Shown: in pieces, positions 23,709 to 34,692 of the stretch | Position numbering within the stretch: position 1 is the first letter of the stretch | Layout: the number at the start of each line of letters is the position of its first letter | Assembly: GCA_001574975.1 (NCBI GenBank) | Contig: KQ965790.1 | Coordinates: 69,676-133,675, forward strand | Direction: 5' to 3' | Length of the DNA: 64,000 nt | Source: Gonapodya prolifera JEL478 | Lineage: Eukaryota; Monoblepharomycota; Monoblepharidomycetes; Monoblepharidales; Gonapodyaceae | Position numbers and translations under genes: made by a program | Notes under the pieces: generated by a model | The model's database searches: none | What the model was told of the DNA's origin: nothing | The model's input: only the letters and a program-made list of their open reading frames with translations

Positions 23709-26700
23709 ATGCCTCCACCGGACAGCTGCCTGCTGAATTCGCTTGGAAGGTCCCTACCGGTCCTGTCTGGGGGCTCGTTTGGCCCGAACCTCGTCCCAAC
23801 AGTTTGTCGTTCACGACATCTTTCCACAAAGACACCGATTGTGGGCGGACAACCACCGCAAACTCGATTCCCGGGCTTCCGATCGCGTAACTGGATATCG
23901 TCTGTTCATGTCCTTCGCCATCATGGCGATCCAACCCTCCCTTCCCGCGCGATGATGAGGGACATTCACATCGCATCGGGAGGTCTTCACCCATCCTTTG
24001 GCAGGGGAGTACACACGAGCCCGGCACTTAAAGCCCTAAGGACCCATCAAGAAGGGGAGCATTTTGAAAGCGCGGGAAGCCACAACGCTCACGGGCAACG
24101 GAAGGGCCTGTTTCGGACAGACTTCACTCCTCGCCCAAGTCGCACTTCATTCTTGATATCGTTTGCGGGAGTTGCAGGACTGCTCACAATTCCCCTTTAC
24201 ATTTATTACTGGAACGGCGATAGCGAAGTGAAGTTTGTGTCGGTGAGTTGCCCCCACTTTGCTCATTGATGAAAATCATTGAAGGATGATTCTGACAAGG
24301 ACCTAAGGCCGCCGCCACCCGTATATTCCGTGTAGCATATCAAGTCGTTGCCATCATATTGGATTACAAAGTCACCCTTCGGAACGCGCCGCTGTCTCTG
24401 GTGGAGTTCAAGGCAGAGGCCGCCAAGAAGGGTGTTGAACTCTCCACGGCCGACGTCGTCGAACACGAGCGCAAGCTCGCCGAATACGAGAATCTTCAAA
24501 AGACTGTACACAAGAGGTCCGCTGAAAGGCTCCTGGATGTGTGTAAGAGGAACGGTGGGGTGTTCATCAAACTGGTAAGATTTCAGTGCGTTGCCTTTTG
24601 AAACCAGAGGGTGGGCCTTATGAATTGATTGAGTAGGGGCAACATATTGCAGCCATGTCTTACGTCCTTCCAACTGAGTACACGGAGACAATGAGGCCCT
24701 TGCAAGACCGCTGCCCAGTGACGCCCATAGAAGATATCGAGGAGTTGTTCCGGACTGACCTTGGCGTGGAAATGAAAGACATAATTGTGGGCTTTGAAGA
24801 GAAACCTCTGGGTGTGGCGAGTCTGGCGCAAGTGCATCGGGGTTGGATGAAGGTTCAAAGTCACATCAACACCGAAGTCGATGGACGGCCTTCCGTGTCC
24901 CTTTCAAAGGGAACATACTCGTACACTGAAGACATGCCCGAAGAGATGGCACCACCTGCACCGCGCTTCAAGAAACCCTCAACGAGCGCTGAAAACCAAG
25001 GGACCGATTCTGAACTTGTCGAAGTTGCCATCAAGATACAACACCCATACTTGGATCTTTACACGGCCATTGACATGGAAACGGTAGCTCTGGCTGTCAA
25101 ACTTGTCAAGCGAGCTTTTCCTCGATTTGAGTTCGGTTGGTTGGCAGAGGAAGTTCAGATTGTGGGTCTCGTTCCTTCTTCGACCCAATCTCACCTCTGA
25201 ATGATCTTTTCGATTGGCAGAATCTCCCAAGAGAAATGGACTTCACTGTCGAGGCCTCAAACAGCAAGAAGATATCCGATTTGTTCAAGCAAATCGGCAA
25301 CAAAAATATTCACGTTCCGGAGGTGTTTTGGGCAGAACGGCGTTTGATGTGCATGGAATGTGCGTTGCGATTGAAGACCACATCTAACTGACTGGTTTTA
25401 ACTAAAACGCCCATCTCTTCAGTCGTTCACGGCTATCGGTTGGATGACCTGGGCTATCTCGCAGAGCATAAGATCGACCCCAAGGAAGTTTCTGCCCAGA
25501 TTTCGGAAGCGTACAACCAGATGATCTTCAAGTTCGGCTTTGTACACGCGGATCCCCATCCTGGAAACATTCTCGTTCAGCCGAGAAATTCTGAGTCGAG
25601 CATCTTCGCGGGCTCAACCCCGAACTTCAAGATTCTTTTGCTGGACCACGGACTTTATCGATCACTATCTCAGTCTTTCCGATTTGACTACGCCCTTTTG
25701 TGGTCGGCGTTGATTTCTGGCGATGAAGGGATGATCCAAGACCAAGCCAAAACGCTATTTGATCAGGTGTGTTGCGTCCAAAAGAATGAAAGAACAAATG
25801 CGGAATATTTCATGCGTATCGCTCTACGTTAGGCGCGCCGAGCAGAGTATGCACGTAAACGATCTCGAAACGAGGTGCTTCCGGATTACGACAGTTGGGT
25901 CGAAAAGGAGTATGGCGAACGAGCTGACGGAAGTAGGTCGACGTCCCAAGGGGATCCTCAAGATCCCCGGACAGCATCGAGTCACATTGTTTTTGCAAGC
26001 ATTCTAACTGGGCGGCCGTGGCATGTGGTATGTGTCACTAAATTCATAGTTGGAAAGTGTGCCCGAAATAAGCTCTGACGGCTTTGCAGCTTGTTGATTC
26101 CGAGAACCCCGATGCGAAAAAGAAGAGTCGCAAATCGAAGATGGACCTGGGTGGTATGGCGAGAGTTATCACGTCCGATGAGAGAAAGCGCGTAAAAGAG
26201 TATGCCGGTACTGCATCATTCTTCTTGCAGGTATGTGCCCAAGGTTCCTCGTTTCGAGACCACTCCATGAAACAGTTCGTTTCAGGTCGCGGATACTCTA
26301 GCTCGAGTTCCCCGGGAACTCATCTTGCTTCTGAAAACGAACGATTTGCTGAGATCTTTGGATCAGCTTCTCGACATCCATGGATCTCCGACGGGATCCA
26401 CCACATCCGCCCACATGCTTCGCACGGTGGCGAGGACTGGAGAATACTGTGCTACCACAGTGTATGAAGGAAGACTTCGGCAAATCTCCAAGCAACAACT
26501 TCATGGGCAGACATTGACGTGGCTCAATTATTGGTGGTTCTTCTTGCAGCGTAATGACATTCGACGAGCTTATATTGACTTTTGGGATGTAAGCGTGCGG
26601 CTCTGGGGCTTGCGCATGTGGTTGCGAGTGAATGAGACGTGGGAGGATTTGGTGGGATGGATGCTGTTGGGCAACGTCGGGAACGTTGGAGCCGCAGCAA

Positions 26701-26726
26701 TGGCAATCTCTCGCGATAGAGGATAG
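23709..26726 (+). CDS. ADCK1/MCP2-like mitochondrial UbiB-family atypical kinase
   Basis: UbiB-family proteins are atypical kinases or ATPases linked to coenzyme Q and lipid homeostasis. This one resembles ADCK1 and yeast Mcp2/Cqd2 of the inner mitochondrial membrane. ATG 23709 begins a basic presequence, followed by one transmembrane segment (SFLISFAGVAGLLTIPLYIYY). The KxGQ motif (FIKLGQHIAAMSYVLP) forms across an intron near 24574-24638. Further motifs are the Ala-rich loop GVASLAQVHRG, the lysine in VEVAIKIQHP, the catalytic loop FVHADPHPGNILV and the metal motif LLLDHGLYR. The C-terminal half includes FASILTGRPW and RVPRELILLLKTNDLLRSLD, typical of ADCK1. A linker insert of about 40 residues (24880-25010) separates the Ala-rich loop from the lysine strand. 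The TTG 57 bases upstream is not a likely start. Confidence 0.9.
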
Positions 26727-26783
26727 ACGAAAGACGGGCTAGTGGCCCAAATTTTGAGAATTCGCTCAGTACAATCATGTATG

Positions 26784-27836
26784 CTATAGAAGCAAGAGAT
26801 CTACTGCACAGTTGGCAACGCCAGTGGTGGGTAAAGTTGAAATGGTTACAACTTTTGGCGTGCCAGACCCCGATCCTTGTAGTGTAGAAGCAGGGACTAT
26901 TGATGGTATGGAAACTGGTACGGTCGCTATGGTTGCCATGGCTGTAGTTGTCACTGACGAAGACGTTGAAGAAAGAATTGGTTGACTCGAAGAAGACAGA
27001 GATGCACTTGTTGTTGCCATCGGGGACACGGTAGTTATCTGTCCTCTGATAGTCTCGTTCAAAAGCTCACTGATTGAAAATATTAAGAGCTTTGAAGTGG
27101 AAGAAATGGGCGCAACACTTACGAAGCAGTTTCAATGCCAATGTAGATTTTGCCCGCGAGCAAGGCGTTCGTCAACTGGCGTATTGTTTTCACCGGAGAT
27201 ACGTTGCTTGGCGAAAAGACCGTGAAACTTGTGATATTGTCACTGAAGTGGAAATTTCCCTGAAAGACTGAAAGAGGAAATTAAATCCGAATGTAAGGTT
27301 ACAGACTTACGCTCTTGCAACGTACTGGGTGGGAGGACGAACAGAGGCGCAATAACCTTCTTGTCGTATGGTGAACCCTGAGAACTTGTTTGAAAAGAAT
27401 GCTGGCAAAGTCGTTGTCAACCGTTCGACCTACATAATGCAACCAACCAGCCAGCAGCTTTGAGAAGTTCTCGACACGAAGACTGTACTCCACAAATTGT
27501 CGCTGTATCTTGAAGGTGGCGTTTCCCCCCACCCCTTGGGCTGAGAGAAGGATCGCGGAGAGTAACCCACAAGGAGCCCCGCTTCCACTATACTCGCGTT
27601 GGCAGTTGTTGCAGTACGCGGTCGATGTACCACAATAGCCATATTGAGAGCAGCAAACTTCACCTTCGAGATCGGAGGCAAGAGATTCTCAGTGACGATT
27701 GTCGTGAGCAAACAGTTGGTCACACGAGAAACGCGCCTGGGCATGGTACTCCTGGTCCACATCGACCTTCGGACTGAGCCTTAACGATAGAATGAAGAGC
27801 CAGGAAAGTCAGAACGAAAAGATTTCCGTGAACCAT
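26784..27836 (-). CDS. Secreted chitin-binding (CBM18/hevein-type) protein with Ser/Thr-rich tail
   Basis: ATG 27836 starts a clear signal peptide (MVHGNLFVLTFLALHSIVKA). A hevein-type chitin-binding module follows, split by an intron: CGPGVPCPG, then after splicing GEVCCSQYGYCGTSTAYCNN and CQ, with the expected Cys spacing. The module binds N-acetylglucosamine polymers in walls. Downstream exons encode an unrecognised domain containing FTIRQEGYCASVRPPTQYVA, NFHFSDNITSFTVFSPSN and GKIYIGIETAS. The tail has about 70 residues of Ser/Thr and ends ANCAVDLLLL, possibly a weak membrane or anchor signal. Introns lie near 27100, 27260, 27380 and 27680-27740. The gene is divergent from the CHRD gene, with 121 bp between their starts. 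The module is certain; the exact exon joins in the middle are not. Confidence 0.75.
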
Positions 27837-27957
27837 CAAGAGAACTGATTAGACAAGGAAGTGATGTCAACTTTGTTGCGGCGATAGGTGGCTGTGCGAC
27901 ATTTACAATCGCCGCTTTTGCCGCAAAATTGACCCGGAAGAAGAAGCTCCCACCACC

Positions 27958-29198
27958 ATGCAGACATTTCAGCTCTTTGCTCTTCTTGCAGCGAGCCTAC
28001 TTGCTGGTCTCTCCTACGGTGCGCATCTGCGTGATTCTTACCACACAAATGACATCACCTGACTCGTTCAACTCATATGTTCATTCCCCACTCCTTCCTG
28101 CAGCGCAAAACTACTCTGCTTCTCTGGCAGGATCAAATGAGGTTCCGCCGAACAATTCCCCCGCGACTGGAACGGTGGGAAACCAAGTTTTATGCTTGCC
28201 GAAACTAATACCTCCCGTGACAGTTATATTTTCGTCATCTCAGTGCTTCGCAGCAGCTGCGTCGGATCAATCGGGTACTCGCTACCTGTACTACAATCTC
28301 AGCGTAATCAACATTTCGAATCCAGTGGGTCGCTTCCTCATCTCCTCACCTAATCTGTAAGAGATGTAACTGTCATCGGCTGTCCATGGCAGGTTGCTGC
28401 CCATTTTCACTACGGGCCTAGTGGAGTCTCTGGTCCTATCATTGTTCCTATCTTCGACTTGACCGTGCTGGCTACAGTGCCTTGTAAGTTACGTGAACCC
28501 ACATAGATTCCCCTCCTTATCACATGTTGTCGTCAGTGATAAACGGCAGTCTTGTAACTGAAGGCTTTGTTACAAATGACACAATATTCAACCCGGATAA
28601 CATGAGGTGCGTTTTCCCACCGCTCTTTGTCAATCGGAATAACATCGCCAACCTTCGATTCCTTCAACGCTTCGACGCAGTCCCATCACGACATTTGCAA
28701 GCTTCGCGAGCGCTCTGTCCAACGGCTCCATTTACATCAACGTGCACACGAGACTGAGCCCCAACGTACCCATACAACCGGGCAACATTCCAACCGGCGA
28801 AGTCCGCTGCCAGTTCCCGGCAAGCGCAAACGGTACCGCCGCGACCATCCCGGTGACCACCATGGCAACGACCTCTGCAACTGCGTCCTCGTCTACCATG
28901 TCTTTCTTACCGATCAGCTCGACGATATTAAGTGCCACGGAAAGCGCAACAGGAGCTGCCACCACCACCTCTCCTTCGACAAGCACGGTGGCCCAGACTA
29001 CGGCCAGTGCCCCGGCAACGACTGGGTCGGGTGGGCCACCGACGCTTACCGAGGCCCCACCGGTACGTGCCTTTGAAAGGAGAGGGGTCGTACCTTTTCG
29101 TAATCTATTTTCAACTCTGTTAGGGTGGTACTCCGACGCCAGTGGGAGCACCAGCTGCAGCACCAACGGGAGCTCCCGGTGGTCCAGCTACTGCCTGA
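27958..29198 (+). CDS. Secreted CHRD-domain protein with Ser/Thr/Pro-rich C-terminus
   Basis: ATG 27958 begins a signal peptide (MQTFQLFALLAASLLAGLS) that ends at an intron. After it comes a CHRD domain: YSASLAGSNEVPPNNSPATG, then RYLYYNLSVINISNP, AAHFHYGPSGVSGPIIVPI, and GSIYINVHTRLSPNVP ending GEVRCQ. This matches the usual NEVPP, AHxHxG and YxNVHT..GEIRG order. CHRD domains occur in chordin and many bacterial and fungal extracellular proteins, and their binding partners are mostly unknown. A Ser/Thr/Ala/Pro tail of roughly 110 residues follows, likely O-glycosylated, ending GAPGGPATA at TGA 29196-29198. About six short introns are required. It probably acts at the cell surface or outside. 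Confidence 0.85.
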
Positions 29199-29289
29199 TG
29201 GGATATCAAATGCATAAAATTTCCTTCAAATTTACAAAATATATCTTGAAATGATGTCTTCCCCAATACCCTTTAGCTAAACTGACCGA

Positions 29290-30526
29290 CTAAAACTGTT
29301 CAGTCAAATCCTGAGGCATCCCATACATCAACTCCCTCAAACTCGAAAAGTCCTGCGTGACATTCGACGCTGCACTGTGGTACCGTTGTGCAGGGATCTC
29401 CGTGCTCGGTGGTCTCCAAATAGGACTCCGCGACCTCGAGCGCTTTGGGGAGGCAGAGGCATTGCTGGTTCTTTCCCGCAGAGATTCAAGTTGATCACTC
29501 GACTCTGTGCTAGTGCTGTCCTCATCCCCGTATTCTATTGCACTCTTGTCCCCAGAGGGTCTGGTTGCGGCGACTCGCTTTGCTCTCTCTGCATCCGCCT
29601 TTGCCTTCTCCTCCCGCGCCCGTTCCATCTCGGCAAGCACATCGTTCACCGAAAACGGTCGAAGTTCAGGTCGGGGCAGAGGCGCAGTCACGGTGTCTGA
29701 CGCAGCCCCTGTCGGTTCCTGCACAGGCGTCACCTTCAGGAGAGGCATGTCCATCATTTTCTGCAGGACGCGAAAGCTGGCAAACGCATCAATTGCGGCG
29801 TAGGATTTCTGCGAGGGCAAAAGCGGAATCCTTTCCCAGTCGCCTGTTCGCTCGGGCGCGGACTTATCAAGAGTCGCAGTAAGAATATCTTCGCAGAGGT
29901 TTGCGAGGGTGCCGCTACGGCCAGAGGTCCATCGTGCGTCTACCTGTGCAGCAATACCGCGCAGTTCGAGCAGGCCACCACATTTGAGACCATAATCCCG
30001 GTGAAGCTTCAGACCATCAAGGCGTATGTTAAGACCGGTTTTGATGAGGTGTGGTGCGGAGAGGAAGTTGATAAGTTCTGTTGGCATTGGCTTCATGTAA
30101 AAGATGTGCAAGAGAAGTCTGGATACTCGGCGGTTATGGAGCGTGCGGGTTGCGGAATTGGAGACGCACTCACATTGTTTTGGAATCACAGATCTGCATC
30201 AGCGCAACTTTGCGAGTGGGGACATTCTTGCGGTAGTGCACTTTCCACTCAACATCCAGTCCGAAACTTTCCCCTTCTAGCTTTGCTATCAGCTCGGGAA
30301 CTTCGTTCGCTCGCCAAGTGTAGTATGTTGCGTAGTGCTCGGGGATTTGGAGGAGTGGATGCTTTCGGGCCTGATTCTGCGCAGATACACCTGGTGCGCC
30401 TTTACCGTTCGATGCGTCCAAGCCGGGCTGGGCGATTCGGTATGATTCTGGCAATCTTAAAGGTGATTTCTTAGCAACAAATGTGGTGGACTCAGGGTTC
30501 CAGCGCGATGAGGGAAACAGCGCCAT
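29290..30526 (-). CDS. 3'-5' exonuclease of the DEDDy (WRN/RNase D-like) family
   Basis: This enzyme should remove nucleotides from DNA or RNA 3' ends. Exon 1 contains the first motif (FGLDVEWKVHYRK), ending QICDSKT at an intron (about 30087-30180). Exon 2 continues LLLHIFYMKP, then NIRLDGLKLHRDYGL (second acidic motif) and SYAAIDAFASFRVLQKM, the YxxxD third motif. The four acidic residues and Tyr of a DEDDy active site are therefore visible. A charged, disordered C-terminal tail of about 150 residues follows (EMERAREEKAKADAERAKR, Ser/Arg-rich end). No helicase domain is present, so it resembles stand-alone WRN-exonuclease homologues. ATG 30526 is used; an upstream minus-strand segment (30534-30690, MSAVSSRLRGPARLTPLSAH) could be an extra first exon carrying a mitochondrial presequence. 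Confidence 0.85.
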
Positions 30527-31083
30527 CCGATGCCTACTTTCTCTTAATCCCTGCTGTTTTCACACCACCATCATTCACTGTGGTCCCTGCAGACGCGTTT
30601 GTGGCCATCGCTGTCGAAAAACTATTGTTAAAGTTGTGTGCCGACAAAGGCGTGAGCCGCGCCGGGCCCCGAAGGCGAGACGAGACGGCCGACATGATTT
30701 TCTGCACCAGTTTAAAACGGCGCCAGTGAGATCGGGGGAATCGCCTGTGGTGACACAACTGGTGTGAGGACGGACGGTCCTGCGGCCAGACTCCAGCACT
30801 AACATCGTTATTGAGAAGTTGAGTCACTACCACTGCTGCCTGTTCTATGCTTCCAATTCACCAAGCTCTGTCTCAAAGCCACTCGAAATTTAATTTGTGA
30901 ACGTTACTACTTCTGGTCCCGTACATATCCGATCAAGAGTAAGCCCTCAACACCAGGAAATTAAGAACGAAAATAATAAATACGGAAAGCCAGGATACGG
31001 ACTTGCGTGTCTACTGTCTGGTCAAAGCCGAAACGTCCCGATCATTAGCAACACTCTGAGCAGCTGGCACGAAAAACGCGGAG
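30527..31083. other. Intergenic region, possible upstream exon of the exonuclease
   Basis: Contains a minus-strand open frame (30534-30690) reading MSAVSSRLRG and so on, basic and serine-rich, that could be a first exon of the neighbouring exonuclease. The rest, up to 31083, serves as promoter space for the plus-strand gene and shows no other feature. Confidence 0.35.
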
Positions 31084-32149
31084 ATGCAATCGAATCCCTG
31101 GGTAGTCGAGGAGGATGAAGATACACCGTCACGTCAACCAAGCAGGCCAACTGCCCCAGTCATCCCCAAACCCGCGCTTAGTACAATCGGAGCTGAAGCC
31201 AGTTCCCTGGAATCCAATCCATGGGCAAATGCTACAACATCTTTTCATCCATCTCCACCACAGTCTTTATCTGAGCTCCCTGTGACAGAGCCCGCGGCTT
31301 CGTTTGCAGACTTTTCGAATGTTTCTGCGAACGTGGACACATTAAACTTGGAGCAAAACGATCCATGGAGCCAGCAGCAGGGAGAGAGACACCGAGCCGG
31401 CTATTCTATGAGTGATGACTTGGCAGGTATCGGCAGATTGGAAAATCCTGCGGTGCGGACGCCCAATGTCTCAGCACCACCAGCTGAGAGTCGATACAAT
31501 GATCCTATTCAAAAAGCAGTGAGTTTCTCTGTTTGCATCCTAAATTACTCTTCTTATCCGTTAAAACGAGCACAGAAAGACGCTTCGTCCGCACAGACAA
31601 CGTCGTACCTTGGGAAACTACGAGAGAAACTGACTGGTGGGGTCCCGTTCCGTTTCGTTGTTCGGAGGTCACGAGGGAGCGTGGAAGTCAATTTCATTGC
31701 CGGAATCAATCATGATATGGTCGAACATATCGTGAAAATGGCCGAGAAGAGGGCAGACATCAAAACTCCCATTGTGAGAGTGGTTTTGTCAGGTATATTG
31801 CATTTGGCATTTGAGGATAGCTATCACGCATGTCTCATACTCTAATTTTGGGCTGTTTTTAGCCTCCATCAGAGACTCGGGTCTCATCGAGCTTGGTGGG
31901 TATATTAGCGTTTTCAATTGTTCGCAAGCACTAACGCTAGGATCCACAGTGAAGCACACTCTCCGTGACAACAATCTCGAAGATTCCGCAACAGTAGGGC
32001 AAACAGGAGGCGAACAGCTGGAGGCATTTTACGATGGGGGAGAGTTTGCACGATCTTTCATTGGGTTGGCTGCGGTACCAAAAGCACTGTTTCAATACAG
32101 CGGGAGTTCCAGCGGTGGAGCGTGGGCGGAGCGAGTGGTGAGTGGTTGA
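31084..32149 (+). CDS. Conserved-looking hypothetical protein with NPW/DPW motifs
   Basis: I do not recognise the family. ATG 31084 starts a disordered N-terminal half of about 140 residues with repeated tryptophan motifs (QSNPWVVEE, ESNPWANA, QNDPWSQQ), of a kind that can bind endocytic adaptors. A well-ordered region follows an intron at about 31520-31575: SYLGKLREKLTGGVPFRFVV, then SVEVNFIAGINHDMVEHIVK and KTPIVRVVLS. After two further introns (near 31792-31861 and 31902-31945) it reads ASIRDSGLIEL, STVKHTLRDNNLEDSATVG and EAFYDGGEFARSFIGLAAVP. The ordered half has balanced composition and clean splice sites, so the gene is real. Its function is unknown. Confidence 0.7.
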
Positions 32150-32367
32150 CCGTTTGAAACAATCCTCGAGATGGACCCTGACACGTTCCCTGGGGCATGA
32201 GAGGCGGAGTGTGCTCTCACGTCCGATAATTTCCATGATATACGAGACATTCGAACTTTATTTGTTCCGTCATAAAATAAAATGCAGGGGCGAGGACTTG
32301 GAAAGTAATTTGTGCCAACCAAGCAGCTCGTGCCTGCCGTTCGTTCATTCAACACACCCACGTGACC

Positions 32368-33635
32368 ATGAATTTGGTCACAAACGTCTCCAACACCCCA
32401 ACCGGCCCTTCGGGGAGCGGCTCCCGCTCCGTGAGCACTGGTGGCGGCGCTTCCTCATCCTCCTCGTCCCCATCTCCTGCGAAACAATCCCATCAGCCAT
32501 CCAACTCTGCCCTGGCTCATTCCCAGGGAACCACCGTCGTTTCTCACGTCAATTCGTCGGGGGGAGGGTCTGGAGTGCGCGTCGCGGGCGCGGGAGGCGT
32601 GCAGTTCGCGCAGTACTCGGAGCAGAGTGTGAAGACTGGCAATGGGACCCCGACATCCACCAATAAGACACCAATCAATGACGATGAGACAGCTTATAAA
32701 GGTATGTCATTGATCTGGCTCCAAATCTGTGGCGGGGGCTCTTGGTGTGTGATGCTAAACTCTATTTACCACAACGTGCTTATGGATTCCTTTTCATTGG
32801 GGATTTTCTGACGTCGTAAACTATCAAAACCCTTTCTACGGTCACCTAGACCTTCTTGTATTCGAGGAACGCCTGCGGGAGCACCAGAGATCGCGCAAAC
32901 GAGAGCAGAGGATTTGGGAGGGTGAGTTTCACACTACATGACACAGTAGATTACATTTTTCTCACAATGTTCCATCAAATGTGTTACCACGTTTCATGAA
33001 AGGCTTGCTTGTTCTCGCCTCATGCGTCCTGGCCTCCTCTCTCTGGCAAATCGTGTGGTGGCGACATCGCCGGCGGGAGTCAGACGATTCAAACTGCTGC
33101 ACGACGGACTCACACTTACTGAACCCACTGTCTGACCTGGGATCGGGTGGATGCAATGTCCGGGAGCAGCACGGCGCGGAAACGGGAGCACTGTGGTACT
33201 TCTACTTCACGGGCTTTGCTGTTTCAATTTCATTCCTGTCGTATTTCTTGTTTCTGTCGGATATGTTCCGAGTGAAGATTGTGCAGCCTCGAAAGTGAGT
33301 TCTGTGTTCATCTTGGCCATCGCCGGGTCCATTGACAAATTAACACCTCAACGACTTGCAGATATGTAGCGCACACCAACCGTGTCCTCAAACAATTCAA
33401 CATGCAGTACAACCGGGAAGCAAGTGGTGAAATCCACTTCTTGCGTCGGGTACCTCGAAAGTTCCAAGAGGGTTTCTCTGAATTTCGAAGACGTCAGCGG
33501 AACTCGTCCCCATCGTCATCAACGTCTTCGTCGTATGACGCTAGGCGAAGGAGAGTGAAGAAGGATGGCTCGGGCTGTGGTGCGGTGGGCGGGGATACAA
33601 CAAGCAGCGAGTCGGAGTTATACAGGAGACGATAG
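32368..33635 (+). CDS. SPO7: SPO7/CNEP1R1-like regulatory subunit of the NEM1 lipin phosphatase
   Basis: Spo7 binds the phosphatase Nem1 in the nuclear/ER membrane, and the pair dephosphorylates lipin (Pah1), steering phosphatidate to triacylglycerol. ATG 32368 begins a Ser/Gly-rich N-terminus of about 110 residues. The conserved part is DLLVFEERLREHQRSRKREQ, a first membrane segment (LVLASCVLASSLWQIVWW), a loop, and a second segment (FAVSISFLSYFLFLSDMF). It ends with YVAHTNRVLKQFNMQYNRE, closely matching the family block around TNxxLxxFNMxY. A basic, disordered tail ends at 33635. Introns fall near 32701-32849, 32922-32995 and 33297-33361. The N-terminal extension and C-terminal tail are longer than in animal CNEP1R1. 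Confidence 0.8.
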
Positions 33636-34692
33636 TGATGTAATTTAGAAATAATGATCGGATGGTTGTCGAATGTAATGTTTTGTCTTGTTTAGGCAAA
33701 AAGCCGTAAACCACAGCGGATATTCCGCACATCGGATGTTGGTTTGGTAATGATCCGTTCGGAAGAAGCCCTTCTTCTCTCCTCTATCAACTTGGGTTAT
33801 AAAGTGAATTGCTTTGTGTGTCTCCACGTTGCGGCATGAGCTAATAAATAATCATGCATGTGTGATTAGCTGCGTGGGCTTCAGCACCCTCTCACGCCAT
33901 ACGGAGCTGCCTGTCATCATCATTTGAGTAAAAAGGACCGATTTGCAGTGTTGCAGTGTGTTTTGGGGTGATTGGGTCCAGAAGATTCGGCGACTGCCCA
34001 GCCTGGATCCAACGTCACCGAAACGGTGCACTTTTCAAATGAATTGAGTTCCGGCATAAAAACGACCAAAAATCTCCACTCGCCCGGACCTATATTTCTC
34101 AAACGTCGATATTCCCTTTTCTCCAACGCCGCGGTCTCTAAATGCAAGGTGGATCGTCGATCGGAGCTTCGAATGAGTAGGTGGATGACGTGGGTCTCTC
34201 CACCGACTGCGTTGTCCAAAGGCCACAAAGAAAGTATAAACCTTTTGATCGGAACTCTGATGGAGTGGTTCTGGGACACCATCATGAAGTGACGATGTTC
34301 ACTGCAATAATCATTTCCGTTACGCAACCCCGCCGTGCAAACCGCCTTATGTGGTCCTCACTTCTCTTCTACTTCACTTTCATGAATCCCGTTGTCTTTT
34401 TTTCTCCCCAACCCTCCTGGCCACACCTTGTCGTGTACAGGGCGCGCCGTGTAAGAAGCAGTGAGCATACTCGACTACGTTTTACCTTGCGCCCGTCTCC
34501 CCTTCTCTAACTCCCAGGCTGCTTCGAGTCAAAGCATAAAACCGCGCAATTTCATTTCGGATGGTACAATGCGCGGTTATTAGGGTTTTAGCACGGCTCT
34601 TCTCGTGCATCGGCATTCGGCACGTCGGAATCCACAAAATATCGAAGCTTCCCCCCCAAGCGAACGCAAAGTAACAATCTCTAGCAATCGTC
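33636..34692. other. Intergenic region of about 1 kb
   Basis: No supported gene. A plus-strand frame (33972-34292) and a minus-strand frame (33920-34327) are open, but they overlap each other, lack an ATG where needed or recognisable motifs, and are probably chance. Confidence 0.4.

Noticed and set aside
33920-34327. Overlapping open frames on both strands downstream of SPO7
   Set aside because: No motif, no splice support and mutual overlap; chance frames in a 1-kb intergenic region are more likely.
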